Of a DNA stretch of 64,000 nucleotides, positions 1 through 7,441 are shown in pieces. The translations under genes were made by a program, and so were the position numbers. Source of the DNA: DASREM01 sp035652095 (GTDB lineage: Bacteria > Acidobacteriota > Terriglobia > Terriglobales > Acidobacteriaceae); contig DASREM010000021.1 in the NCBI GenBank assembly GCA_035652095.1, positions 1 to 64,000 of the forward strand, written 5' to 3'. The first letter of the stretch is position 1. Every line of letters starts with the position of its first letter. Under the pieces are notes generated by a model. That model searched no databases. It was not told the DNA's origin and saw only the letters and a list, made by a program, of their open reading frames with translations.

Positions 1-96
1 AGCTACAGCCCGCACACTATCGGTGAGTTTGGATTCGATCCGCCCGGCAAGGTCGTGCCGGGACCCGGAGTTGCCGTAAGAGGCCACGTAGAGTGA
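1..96 (+). CDS. 3' end of an unidentified gene, cut by the window edge
   Basis: An open frame runs from the first base to a TGA at 94-96 and gives 31 residues, rich in Gly, Pro and Val and ending in VRGHVE. It is followed 34 bases later by a strong intrinsic terminator, which is what one expects after a real gene end. The fragment is too short to assign to a family. Reality rests on the terminator and on the absence of any competing frame. Confidence 0.4.
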   Translation, partial: SYSPHTIGEFGFDPPGKVVPGPGVAVRGHVE

Positions 97-130
97 CCAC
101 CTCTTGGTCAATCCCAAACAGTACCACCGG

Positions 131-164
131 CGGCCCGCATCGCAAGATGCGGGCCGTTTTATTT
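131..164 (+). terminator. Rho-independent terminator
   Basis: A perfect 10-bp stem (CGGCCCGCAT pairing with ATGCGGGCCG) encloses a 6-base loop and is followed at once by TTTTATTT. It sits just after the stop at 96. It also argues that the next protein does not start at the ATG at 104, because the terminator would lie inside that reading frame. Confidence 0.85.
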
Positions 165-210
165 GTAGGCCGACGACTCTCCCGCAGTTGGCGCCCTCCT
201 GCACATCTGG

Positions 211-258
211 CGTCCTCCTGAACCGCAGCGAAGCGGAGGTGAAGGACCTCGCGCGCAC
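211..258. repeat. Dispersed intergenic repeat, family A (reverse orientation)
   Basis: Read on the minus strand this resembles the elements at 9446, 17756 and 35121: a TGC(A/G)CGC start, a GATCCTTC-like block, a GCTTCGCT-type core and a final CAGGA(T/C)G block. It is the most degenerate of the four. It supports a non-coding 5' region ahead of the DUF2007 gene. Confidence 0.4.
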
Positions 259-367
259 GAATTCACCCTCCGCTCAGGCAAGATCCTTCGTCAGTGTGGT
301 GGAAGCTATCGCCACCCAGAAGCGGCAGCGGTTTGCTGCGCGCCCGAACTCAAGTATTCTTACGATC

Positions 368-985
368 GTGCCGTACCAGGATCCCCATGAAGAACGCCGC
401 CAGCTCGAGCTCTCCTACCGCGAGATGAGCGATCCCGAGCTCCAGCGGCTTGCCCAGCATGCCGACCGTCTCACAGAGCTTGCCTGGGAAGTCCTCGACG
501 AAGAGATGGAGCGGCGCGGCCTCGAGGAGCTTCCCGACGCGCCACCCTCGCCGCGCGAGGAACTAGAAATCCAGAAGCTGGTTACGCTGCGTCAGTTCCG
601 CGATCTCCCAGAGGCTTTGCTTGCCAAGGGGGCGCTGGAGTCGGCGTGCATCGAATGCTTCCTTGCCGACGAGAACCTGGTCCGGCTGGACTGGTTCATC
701 TCTAACTTCATTGGCGGAATCAAGTTGAAGGTCCGGCCCCAGGACGAAGAAGCCGCGCGTGGAATTCTGGATGAGCCGATCCTGGAAGGTTTGTACGTCG
801 AGGGCGTCGGGCTGTACGAGCAGCCGCGCTGCCCGCAATGCCAGTCGCTCGATGTGGGCTACCAGTCCTTGAACAAACCGATCGCCTACGGGAGCGCGTG
901 GCTAGGGCTACCGATTCCACTCCAGCATGAAACCTGGAAGTGCCACGCCTGTGGCGGGGAATGGGACGATCAGGACCCCGGGTAG
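368..985 (+). CDS. DUF2007 domain protein with C-terminal zinc ribbon
   Basis: The 205-residue product has a charged helical N-terminal segment rich in Glu, Leu and Arg (about residues 1-60). A DUF2007-like domain follows (about 70-150), with the family pattern LVTLRQFRDLPEALLAKGAL and a FLADENLVRLDWF-type stretch. The C-terminus has two Cys pairs, CPQC and CHAC, typical of a zinc ribbon. DUF2007 proteins are small soluble proteins of unknown role. The frame is open from an ATG at 104, but that start would read through the terminator at 131-164 and a repeat, so I place the start at the GTG at 368. The ATG at 425 is an alternative. No clear ribosome binding site decides between them. Confidence 0.65.
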   Translation: MPYQDPHEERRQLELSYREMSDPELQRLAQHADRLTELAWEVLDEEMERRGLEELPDAPPSPREELEIQKLVTLRQFRDLPEALLAKGALESACIECFLADENLVRLDWFISNFIGGIKLKVRPQDEEAARGILDEPILEGLYVEGVGLYEQPRCPQCQSLDVGYQSLNKPIAYGSAWLGLPIPLQHETWKCHACGGEWDDQDPG

Positions 986-1047
986 GCGTTGTAGTCTAAA
1001 ACAGGAGGTATTTACGATCACGCCGATGACTGCTACAGTTCCGAGCC

Positions 1048-1602
1048 ATGTTGCCGCAAACCTGGCACCGTGCTCTGTTCTGCCTCCTGGTGTTGATGTG
1101 GGGTGGACCGAACCCTGCATTGTGGTCTTCTCCCTCTCAGGCTGTTCCCATCGCTGACCGATTTGTCGGGGCGTGGCACCTACTCAGTATTGAGACCGTA
1201 CGCGCTAATGGCGACGTAATCTACCCCTTTTACGGGAAACACCCGGAGGGCTTGCTGGTCTACGATCGTAGCGGATGGATGAGCGTGCAAATCGTTTCCG
1301 ATCCCAAACCTATGGTGCCTCACGAGAGCTCGCGTGAGTCCTTCCTTGCAGCTCCAGTGAACGAAAAGGTCATCGCCATCAATGGGTACTACGCGTACTA
1401 CGGAACGTGGACAGTGGATACTTCAAAGTCAACGATTACACATCACATCCAGCAGTCGCTGTATCCGGGTGAGCGCCGCGAGAGTGGAGAGCGCCATTTC
1501 TCGCTCGAGGGCAATCGCCTCATACTTGTAGCGAATGCTCACGAGATGGGTGAAGATCACCAAAGAAGGCTTGTGTGGGAGCGTGCGGCACCCTCGCCAT
1601 AG
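1048..1602 (+). CDS. Secreted lipocalin-like domain protein
   Basis: The 184-residue protein begins with a signal peptide (about residues 1-30, hydrophobic core LFCLLVLMW). A single domain follows, starting with the lipocalin-like signature GAWHLLSIE and continuing through GLLVYDRSGWMSVQI and YYAYYGTWTVD. This matches the bacterial lipocalin-like family (PF13924 type), a beta-barrel fold seen in secreted proteins; ligands are mostly unknown. It is a single-gene unit, convergent with the Nudix gene downstream. Function beyond the fold is not shown by the sequence. Confidence 0.75.
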   Translation: MLPQTWHRALFCLLVLMWGGPNPALWSSPSQAVPIADRFVGAWHLLSIETVRANGDVIYPFYGKHPEGLLVYDRSGWMSVQIVSDPKPMVPHESSRESFLAAPVNEKVIAINGYYAYYGTWTVDTSKSTITHHIQQSLYPGERRESGERHFSLEGNRLILVANAHEMGEDHQRRLVWERAAPSP

Positions 1603-1924
1603 GATCGCGGTGGGCAGTTCAGCCTTTCTTGTTTGCACGGGTGGCCCCGATCTGCCGATGTTATAGCGTTTTCCGGTTTCCGTTCGCACAATCACGAAGT
1701 GGGTTGCCCCACGTCTGGCGGTGTTCCAGACGTGGGCACCAACACACATTGCACGACGGGATTTTGATTTATCCCGCAGGCGTCCGGACTTTCATTCTGA
1801 GCACATGCCACTGATTGATTCGCACCCATCCTGTCTCTCCCATCAGATAACTGTGGCAACTGCTCCAGACGTGGGAAATCCCACTTTTCTGGTTGTGCCA
1901 ACGGATACGGAAGAAGCCGCTATA
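1603..1924. other. Intergenic region between convergent genes
   Basis: This 322-base gap lies between the lipocalin-like gene and the Nudix gene, which end toward each other. It holds a palindromic repeat at 1708-1736 and a third copy of the same word at 1865-1875. Open frames inside it look random in composition and are not called. Confidence 0.6.
1708..1736. repeat. Inverted repeat of the CCCACGTCTGG family
   Basis: CCCACGTCTGG (1708-1718) and its exact reverse complement (1726-1736) form an 11-bp stem with a 7-base loop. The right-arm word recurs at 1865-1875. There is no T-run, so it is better read as a dispersed palindromic repeat, possibly protecting or ending the two convergent transcripts, than as a classical terminator. 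Confidence 0.7.
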
Positions 1925-2374
1925 CTACCGCGCAGATCGGGCCCACCCGCCGAATTTCTCAAAACCCTTGCGAATCACCTCGACGGTGTCCTCCGGCAGA
2001 GGCAATTTCTGCAAGGCTTCTGCCGTAAACCACCGAGCTTCGTCTGCATCGCCTGCGCCCAGCGGTTCACCTGCGACCCTTTTACATAGAAAGTCGATCA
2101 GCACGTAATGATAGAGCGTGCGCCCGATGTCGTCTTTCAGCACGCGTTCGTAGACGCCGAGCAAATCTGCGGGCTCTACCGTGAGCCCGGTCTCTTCTTT
2201 GGCTTCGCGCACGGCAGCCTCGCGCAAGGTCTCTCCCACTTCGAGCACGCCGCCGGGGATGGACCACTCGCCTTTCAGAGGAGCATGTCCGCGTTTGACC
2301 AGCACTACCCGGCCGGCATCAATGATGACGGCGCCAACGCCGATCAGCGGCCTATCGGGATATTCGCGGTTCAT
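1925..2374 (-). CDS. Nudix hydrolase
   Basis: The 149-residue protein carries a full Nudix box at about residues 41-64 (GGVLEVGETLREAAVREAKE followed by ETGL), matching GX5EX7REUXEEXGU. The Glu residues of this box bind the divalent metal used to hydrolyse nucleoside diphosphates linked to another group. The short length and overall pattern resemble ADP-ribose pyrophosphatase-like members, but the substrate cannot be fixed from sequence. The start ATG overlaps the stop of the upstream fusion gene by 4 bases, so the two are translationally coupled. A housekeeping or nucleotide-sugar clean-up role beside a glycosyltransferase is an inference. Confidence 0.85.
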   Translation of the reverse strand: MNREYPDRPLIGVGAVIIDAGRVVLVKRGHAPLKGEWSIPGGVLEVGETLREAAVREAKEETGLTVEPADLLGVYERVLKDDIGRTLYHYVLIDFLCKRVAGEPLGAGDADEARWFTAEALQKLPLPEDTVEVIRKGFEKFGGWARSAR

Positions 2375-5300
2375 GGGATATGCACGGAGTCTCGCCGCTC
2401 TGACGGCCGGTAGCTGACCGCTGCGGTGCGCTCCAGCTTGTCCCAGGCAAAGCGCTCCCCCTCAATCGCGCGCTTCAGCGTCTTGAGCAACACCAGGGAG
2501 AAAAGCTGGCGATAGGCGAAGCGCTGCAGCCAGACCTGGCTGAGCAGCCAGGGATCTTCGCGGGCCTCAGGCTGACGCCGCTCCAGAGCGAAGGCGATGG
2601 CCGAAGTGATGAAGTCGATCATCAGGAACGCAGCAAAGAAAATCAGCAAACGCTGGAAGCTGGCAGGATCGGTGGATTCCGGGTGATACCACTTCTGGAT
2701 TCCATACCACGCCGCTCCGAAAACAAACATAAGGTCAATGAAGGGAGACACCAGCGGCAGCAGAATCTGGAAGATCACGATGTTCGGCAATGCCACCCAG
2801 CCCAGCACGCCTTTGCGCGCGAACACGCCGCGATGCTTCCACACCGCTTGCAGAATTCCGAACGACCAGCGGAAGCGTTGCCGCATCAGCCCATTTGCAC
2901 TGGTGGGGGCCTCGGTGAAAGCCAGGGCAAGGTCTTCGTACTCGACCCGATACCCGCGGCGCAGCAGCGCCATGGTCAGGTCGGCATCTTCTGCGACGGT
3001 GTCGGTGTGATAGCCTCCGGCCTCTCGCACAGCCTGCACCCGCCATGCCCCGATCGCTCCGGGCACCACGCTCACCGCGGCAAGGGTGTTCAGCGCGCGC
3101 CGCTCAAAGTTCTGGCTGGTGATGTATTCGAGGGCCTGCCATCGTGTCCAGAGATTGACGCGATTTCCAACCTTGGCGTTCCCGGCAACCGCACCCACCT
3201 TCGAGTTCAAGAAGTGCGGCACCAGCCTGGCGATGGCGTCCGGTGCGATGACGGTATCGGCATCAATGCCCACGAAGATCTCTTCATCGTCCCGGATCCG
3301 ATCCAGCCCAAAGTTCAGCGCCTCTGCCTTGCCCGAGTTTCTCTTGGTGAGAACGGTGACTCGCCCCACAGCTTGCTCAGACCTGAAGGCTGCACGCGCT
3401 ACTTCGAGGGTGCGATCCTTGGAGCCGTCATCCACGACGATCACCCGCAAATGCGGATAGGTCGAATCCAGCACGGAGCGAATCGTCCGCTCAATCACCT
3501 TTTCTTCGTTGTAAGCCGGCACCAACACAACTACGTTGGGCAAGTATCTCTGCTCCTCTTGCGGAGTTCCGTAACGATGCTGGCGCACACGGTCATAGAT
3601 GGCGAAGGCCCCGATGAAAAGCAGGCGTCCGGTCATCAACAAGTCCCCCAGGAAAAAGACCAGGGTGATGCCCTTGATGCTTACGTCAAACAGCCAGAAG
3701 GCTACAAAGCTCACACGCGCGGCCCAGCGCTCATTCGGGGGGATCGGCGGCATCACATCGGCTTTAGTCTTGTGCAGCAACTGGTAGAGCGGAACCACCT
3801 GGTAGCCGCGCGCGCGAATACCTTCAATGATCATGGGCAGCGCACGCACGGTTTCGCGGCGATCACCGCCGCCGTCATGCAGCAGGATTACGTTGCCGCA
3901 GCGCTGATCATTGGGCGCGCACGGAGGCAGGTGGGCCATCACGTCGGCGGAAATCTGCTCGGCCGTGCGGCGGGGATTGTCCTTCCAGTCGTTGGGATCG
4001 ATCTTGTCGCCCACCGTGACATACCCCATGTCCTGGGTTTGCTCGAGCGGGCGCACCTGGTCGGCCGTGTCGGGGTCCTGATCGATCGAGTACGGCGGCC
4101 GGAACAGAATGGTTCGCATGCCCAGGCGGCTCGCGAACAGGCGCTCGGTGATGTTCAGCTCTGCCCGGATGAACGACGTCGAAATGTTGCTGATGTCGGG
4201 ATGGGTGAAGGTGTGGTTCCCGATCTCGTGCCCCTCGCGATAAACCCTCGCGGTGATATCGGAAAATTTGTCGGCCTGGATCCCAATCAGAAAAAATGTC
4301 GCCGGGGCGTTCTCCCGTTTCAACACGTCCAGGATCTTGGGCGTCCATTCCGGATCGGGGCCATCGTCAAATGTGATCGCAACCTGGTTCGGGCTGGAAC
4401 CATAGCGGGCCACGCGGTAAGGCTCGGGCAGCGGATCAAAGGTCTCATCGGTGATCTGCTGCGCGTCCTGGTCCACGGTGATCTCGCGCTGGCCATTCGA
4501 AGGCTTGGCTTCGATGCGGAGCACTTCGCCCTGGCCTTCCATGTCCACGTCCTGGCCGGGAGGAACATCTTTCAGCTTCTCGGGCGCGCCGGGATCTCCC
4601 GGCATGTCCCACACCCGCCACAGCGAACGATCTTCTGCGCCCAGCCGCCACAACGCGAACGTCTGAATGCCCAGGCCCTGGGCCGCCCGCATCTGGTTGA
4701 GGGCGGTCACTGCATCGAGGAACCAGACATCATGCGGCAGGTTGCGCTCGTCCATATAGCTGAAGTGCGGGTTCAGGCTATCGGAATCGAAATCAATGTC
4801 TTCTTCCGAGTCGCGCGCGTTGAGCCAGGCCTCCTGCACGGAGACGTTGGTGGTGGGTTTTACGCCGTCGGGAAGCTTGCCCTTTTTCGGCAGACGCACC
4901 CAGTCGTAGCCGTAATTCGCGATGGCGCAGATCAGTTTTTCACGAGGAACGCTTTTTTCCGCAGACACGATATTGGCGGTGAACCAGTCCTGCGATGCAA
5001 CCGGACCCGCGGTTCCCGGATAGGGGTAGTGCTCGTCGTAGTTCATGAGGACGACGCCATCTACCAGGTTGGCGACGGCGCGGTAATTGAAATCCTCGTT
5101 GCGCACCTGCACGCTGACATACAGCTTCATTCCTTTGCCGTGCAGGTCGCCTGACAACTCCTGCAGCAATGCCATGTAGCCGGGCTGGCCCCTGGTGGGA
5201 AACGCCTCGAAATCCACCATCAGCCCGCGATAGCGATCGCTGGCGAGAAAACTGTCGGCCTGCTGCCGGAAACGATTTCTCGCCTCGGCGTTGTTCAGGA

Positions 5301-5883
5301 AATCGGCAATATCCACCCAGTCATTCCCGTCGAAGTTGTTTACCAGCGGGAAGACCTCCATGTTGGCGTCTTCGCTTTTGAGAAAGGGCATGACGCGGTC
5401 GTCCACCGAGTGCACCGAGCCGTCCTGAATCACGTCGAAGAATTTATTGGTCTGCTCATCCACCCCCTGGAGTTGGCCGTCCGGGGTGAGCACGTGCAGC
5501 CATTCGGGATAGAGCAAATCGATCTGGTGGGCGTACTCGCGGAGGGACGAGAAGCTGGCTGCATCCCAGGAGACATAAAACGCGGCGCGGATGCCTTCCT
5601 GATCGTTCAGCTTGACCTGAGAAGGAGCGCCTTTCGATTTGCGATGTCCATGTTTCGCGGCGAGGCGGCGCTTCTCTTTCGCGCGCTCTTTCTCCTTTTC
5701 CTTCAAGGCATGGTAGGGCCGTTTCAGCGTCGGCCACAAAACCTCGGGCAGAGGCTCGCTGCGCAGCGCCGCGTACACGGAAAACACCACAAGCAAGGAA
5801 AGGGTCACTGCAACTACGTCAAGCAGCGGTCGGAGGCGACGCCACCGGACCTGCTCGGGATCGTAAAAAACCTGCTTGGCCAT
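2371..5883 (-). CDS. Three-domain membrane enzyme: GH18-like, NodB deacetylase, GT2 glycosyltransferase
   Basis: The 1170-residue protein has an N-terminal membrane anchor (about 20-40) and a Lys/Glu-rich linker. A GH18-type domain follows (about 97-425, VDFEAF at 223-228 with D224 and E226 at the expected active site). Then come a NodB polysaccharide deacetylase domain (about 498-700, FDDGPD at 505-510 with D506/D507, metal His H557 and H561 in HTFTHP) and a processive family-2 glycosyltransferase (about 780-1010, DDG at 818-820, DAD at 874-876, EDAD at 965-968, QRFRW at 1002-1006). Membrane segments flank the GT2 part (about 725-765 and 1025-1100). All key residues appear intact. The GT2 should polymerise a sugar at the inner membrane while the other two domains face outward. 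A role in making, deacetylating and trimming an amino-sugar polymer is inferred. Confidence 0.9.
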   Translation of the reverse strand: MAKQVFYDPEQVRWRRLRPLLDVVAVTLSLLVVFSVYAALRSEPLPEVLWPTLKRPYHALKEKEKERAKEKRRLAAKHGHRKSKGAPSQVKLNDQEGIRAAFYVSWDAASFSSLREYAHQIDLLYPEWLHVLTPDGQLQGVDEQTNKFFDVIQDGSVHSVDDRVMPFLKSEDANMEVFPLVNNFDGNDWVDIADFLNNAEARNRFRQQADSFLASDRYRGLMVDFEAFPTRGQPGYMALLQELSGDLHGKGMKLYVSVQVRNEDFNYRAVANLVDGVVLMNYDEHYPYPGTAGPVASQDWFTANIVSAEKSVPREKLICAIANYGYDWVRLPKKGKLPDGVKPTTNVSVQEAWLNARDSEEDIDFDSDSLNPHFSYMDERNLPHDVWFLDAVTALNQMRAAQGLGIQTFALWRLGAEDRSLWRVWDMPGDPGAPEKLKDVPPGQDVDMEGQGEVLRIEAKPSNGQREITVDQDAQQITDETFDPLPEPYRVARYGSSPNQVAITFDDGPDPEWTPKILDVLKRENAPATFFLIGIQADKFSDITARVYREGHEIGNHTFTHPDISNISTSFIRAELNITERLFASRLGMRTILFRPPYSIDQDPDTADQVRPLEQTQDMGYVTVGDKIDPNDWKDNPRRTAEQISADVMAHLPPCAPNDQRCGNVILLHDGGGDRRETVRALPMIIEGIRARGYQVVPLYQLLHKTKADVMPPIPPNERWAARVSFVAFWLFDVSIKGITLVFFLGDLLMTGRLLFIGAFAIYDRVRQHRYGTPQEEQRYLPNVVVLVPAYNEEKVIERTIRSVLDSTYPHLRVIVVDDGSKDRTLEVARAAFRSEQAVGRVTVLTKRNSGKAEALNFGLDRIRDDEEIFVGIDADTVIAPDAIARLVPHFLNSKVGAVAGNAKVGNRVNLWTRWQALEYITSQNFERRALNTLAAVSVVPGAIGAWRVQAVREAGGYHTDTVAEDADLTMALLRRGYRVEYEDLALAFTEAPTSANGLMRQRFRWSFGILQAVWKHRGVFARKGVLGWVALPNIVIFQILLPLVSPFIDLMFVFGAAWYGIQKWYHPESTDPASFQRLLIFFAAFLMIDFITSAIAFALERRQPEAREDPWLLSQVWLQRFAYRQLFSLVLLKTLKRAIEGERFAWDKLERTAAVSYRPSERRDSVHIP

Positions 5884-6049
5884 GAAGATTGGTCAGTTCA
5901 ATCCTAAGCTGGTGCGAAATGGTGGTCAAACCTGATCCATCATGGCGATTGGCGGGCAGCGAACCCAGATTGTGCACGCGGAATGCTTCGGGCTCGCGAA
6001 TGACGTCAGTCGAAGGACTGGATTTTCCAAAACACGGTATATTCACTGC

Positions 6050-7441
6050 GTGCGTGAATTGCTGCGCAAACATTCGCGATTCTTCCTGATCGCTACCCTG
6101 GCCGGGATTGCCCTTCGCCTGATCTTCATCTTTCGCTTCCCGGCCATCACCACCGATTCGTTCATCTACGGCGACATCGCCAAAAACTGGCTGCAGCATA
6201 GGGTCTACGCGGTCACGGACGGGACAACGCTGGTTCCCACTTACATTCGCCTTCCCGGATATCCAGCATTTCTCGCCGCCATGTTCGCAATCTTCGGCAT
6301 GGAGCATTATCGCGCTGTGCTGTTCATGCAAGTATTGGTGGACCTGTGCACCTGCCTGCTCATTGCGGACATCGCGAGGCGTGTCGTCTCACCGAGAGCG
6401 GCACGCATTGCATTCTTACTCGCCGCGCTGTGTCCTTTCTTCGCCAACTACACCGCAGCCGCGCTCACCGAGACATGGGAAATCTTCTTTACCGCGCTGG
6501 CGCTCGACCTCGCCATTGTGGGTCTTCAGGAATCAGATACGGGTACCTGGATGCCATGGCTTGGCTGTGGCCTTGCCATCGCTGCCGCTATCCTGCTGCG
6601 TCCCGACGGGGGATTGCTGCTTGTGGCGACCGGCCTTTACCTCGCATGGTCGGTGCTGAAGCGAGTCTCGCGCCGACAAGCGTACTCGCGTCTCATCTTC
6701 GCCGGCCTGATTGTGGCGGGGACCTCACTTGCGCCCCTCGTCCCCTGGACCATCCGGAACCTGCACACCATGCACCGCTTCCAGCCGCTCGCGCCGCGAT
6801 ATGCGAACGAAGAGAATGAATTCGTGCCCGCGGGATTCAACCATTGGGTCAAGACCTGGATCATTGATTATGCCTCGGTTGAGGAACTGTACTGGCCGGT
6901 GCCGGGAAGCGCGATAGACGCGGAGAAGCTTCCATCGCGCGCCTTCGACTCTGAACAGCAGCAGGACGAGACGGAGAGTCTGATCGACGACTACAATCAT
7001 GCGCTTCACGTTACCCCGGCGCTTGACGCGCGATTTGAGCAGCTCGCCGAGAAGCGCATTCATGATGCGACGTTTCGCTATCACCTTTGGCTTCCGCTGG
7101 CCCGGGTTGCCGATATGTGGCTGCGCCCGCGGACCGAGATGCTTCCCTCCGATACGCGCTGGTGGGAGTTCGACGACGATTTGCGATGGTCGGTCCTGGC
7201 CGTGTCGCTCGGCGTGATTGGGCTCCTCTATGTCAGCGCCGGGATCGGGGGAATATTCCGGGGAGAATTGCAGCCGCCTTCAGGGATGTTGCTGCTGTTC
7301 GTCCTGGTCCGGACAGCGTTCCTATCAACGCTGGAGAATCCCGAGCCGCGCTACACGCTGGAATGCTATCCGGTGATCATTGTGTTCGCGGCGGCGCTGC
7401 TGGCGAGGAAGCGAGATCAGGGTTGCGGCACTTCCAGCTGA
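6050..7441 (+). CDS. GT-C fold glycosyltransferase, GT39/ArnT-like membrane protein
   Basis: About 463 residues with many hydrophobic helices, starting RFFLIATLAGIALRLIFIF, then an outward loop TTDSFIYGDIAKNWLQHR with acidic residues where GT-C enzymes place their catalytic Asp. The family uses lipid-linked sugars to glycosylate proteins or lipids. The frame is open from an ATG at 5942, but the added 36 residues are not membrane-like. I prefer the GTG at 6050, which lies just after a TATATT box at 6038-6043 and may be leaderless. The gene is divergent from the GH18/NodB/GT2 gene (promoter space 5884-6049). Its last 25 bases overlap the convergent sulfatase-fold gene. The acceptor is unknown. 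Confidence 0.75.
   Translation: MRELLRKHSRFFLIATLAGIALRLIFIFRFPAITTDSFIYGDIAKNWLQHRVYAVTDGTTLVPTYIRLPGYPAFLAAMFAIFGMEHYRAVLFMQVLVDLCTCLLIADIARRVVSPRAARIAFLLAALCPFFANYTAAALTETWEIFFTALALDLAIVGLQESDTGTWMPWLGCGLAIAAAILLRPDGGLLLVATGLYLAWSVLKRVSRRQAYSRLIFAGLIVAGTSLAPLVPWTIRNLHTMHRFQPLAPRYANEENEFVPAGFNHWVKTWIIDYASVEELYWPVPGSAIDAEKLPSRAFDSEQQQDETESLIDDYNHALHVTPALDARFEQLAEKRIHDATFRYHLWLPLARVADMWLRPRTEMLPSDTRWWEFDDDLRWSVLAVSLGVIGLLYVSAGIGGIFRGELQPPSGMLLLFVLVRTAFLSTLENPEPRYTLECYPVIIVFAAALLARKRDQGCGTSS

Noticed and set aside
2683..5154. 823-codon open frame on the + strand
   Set aside because: It lies opposite the GH18/NodB/GT2 gene, whose domains are unmistakable. High GC makes long antisense frames common. 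No domain, signal peptide or ribosome binding site supports it.
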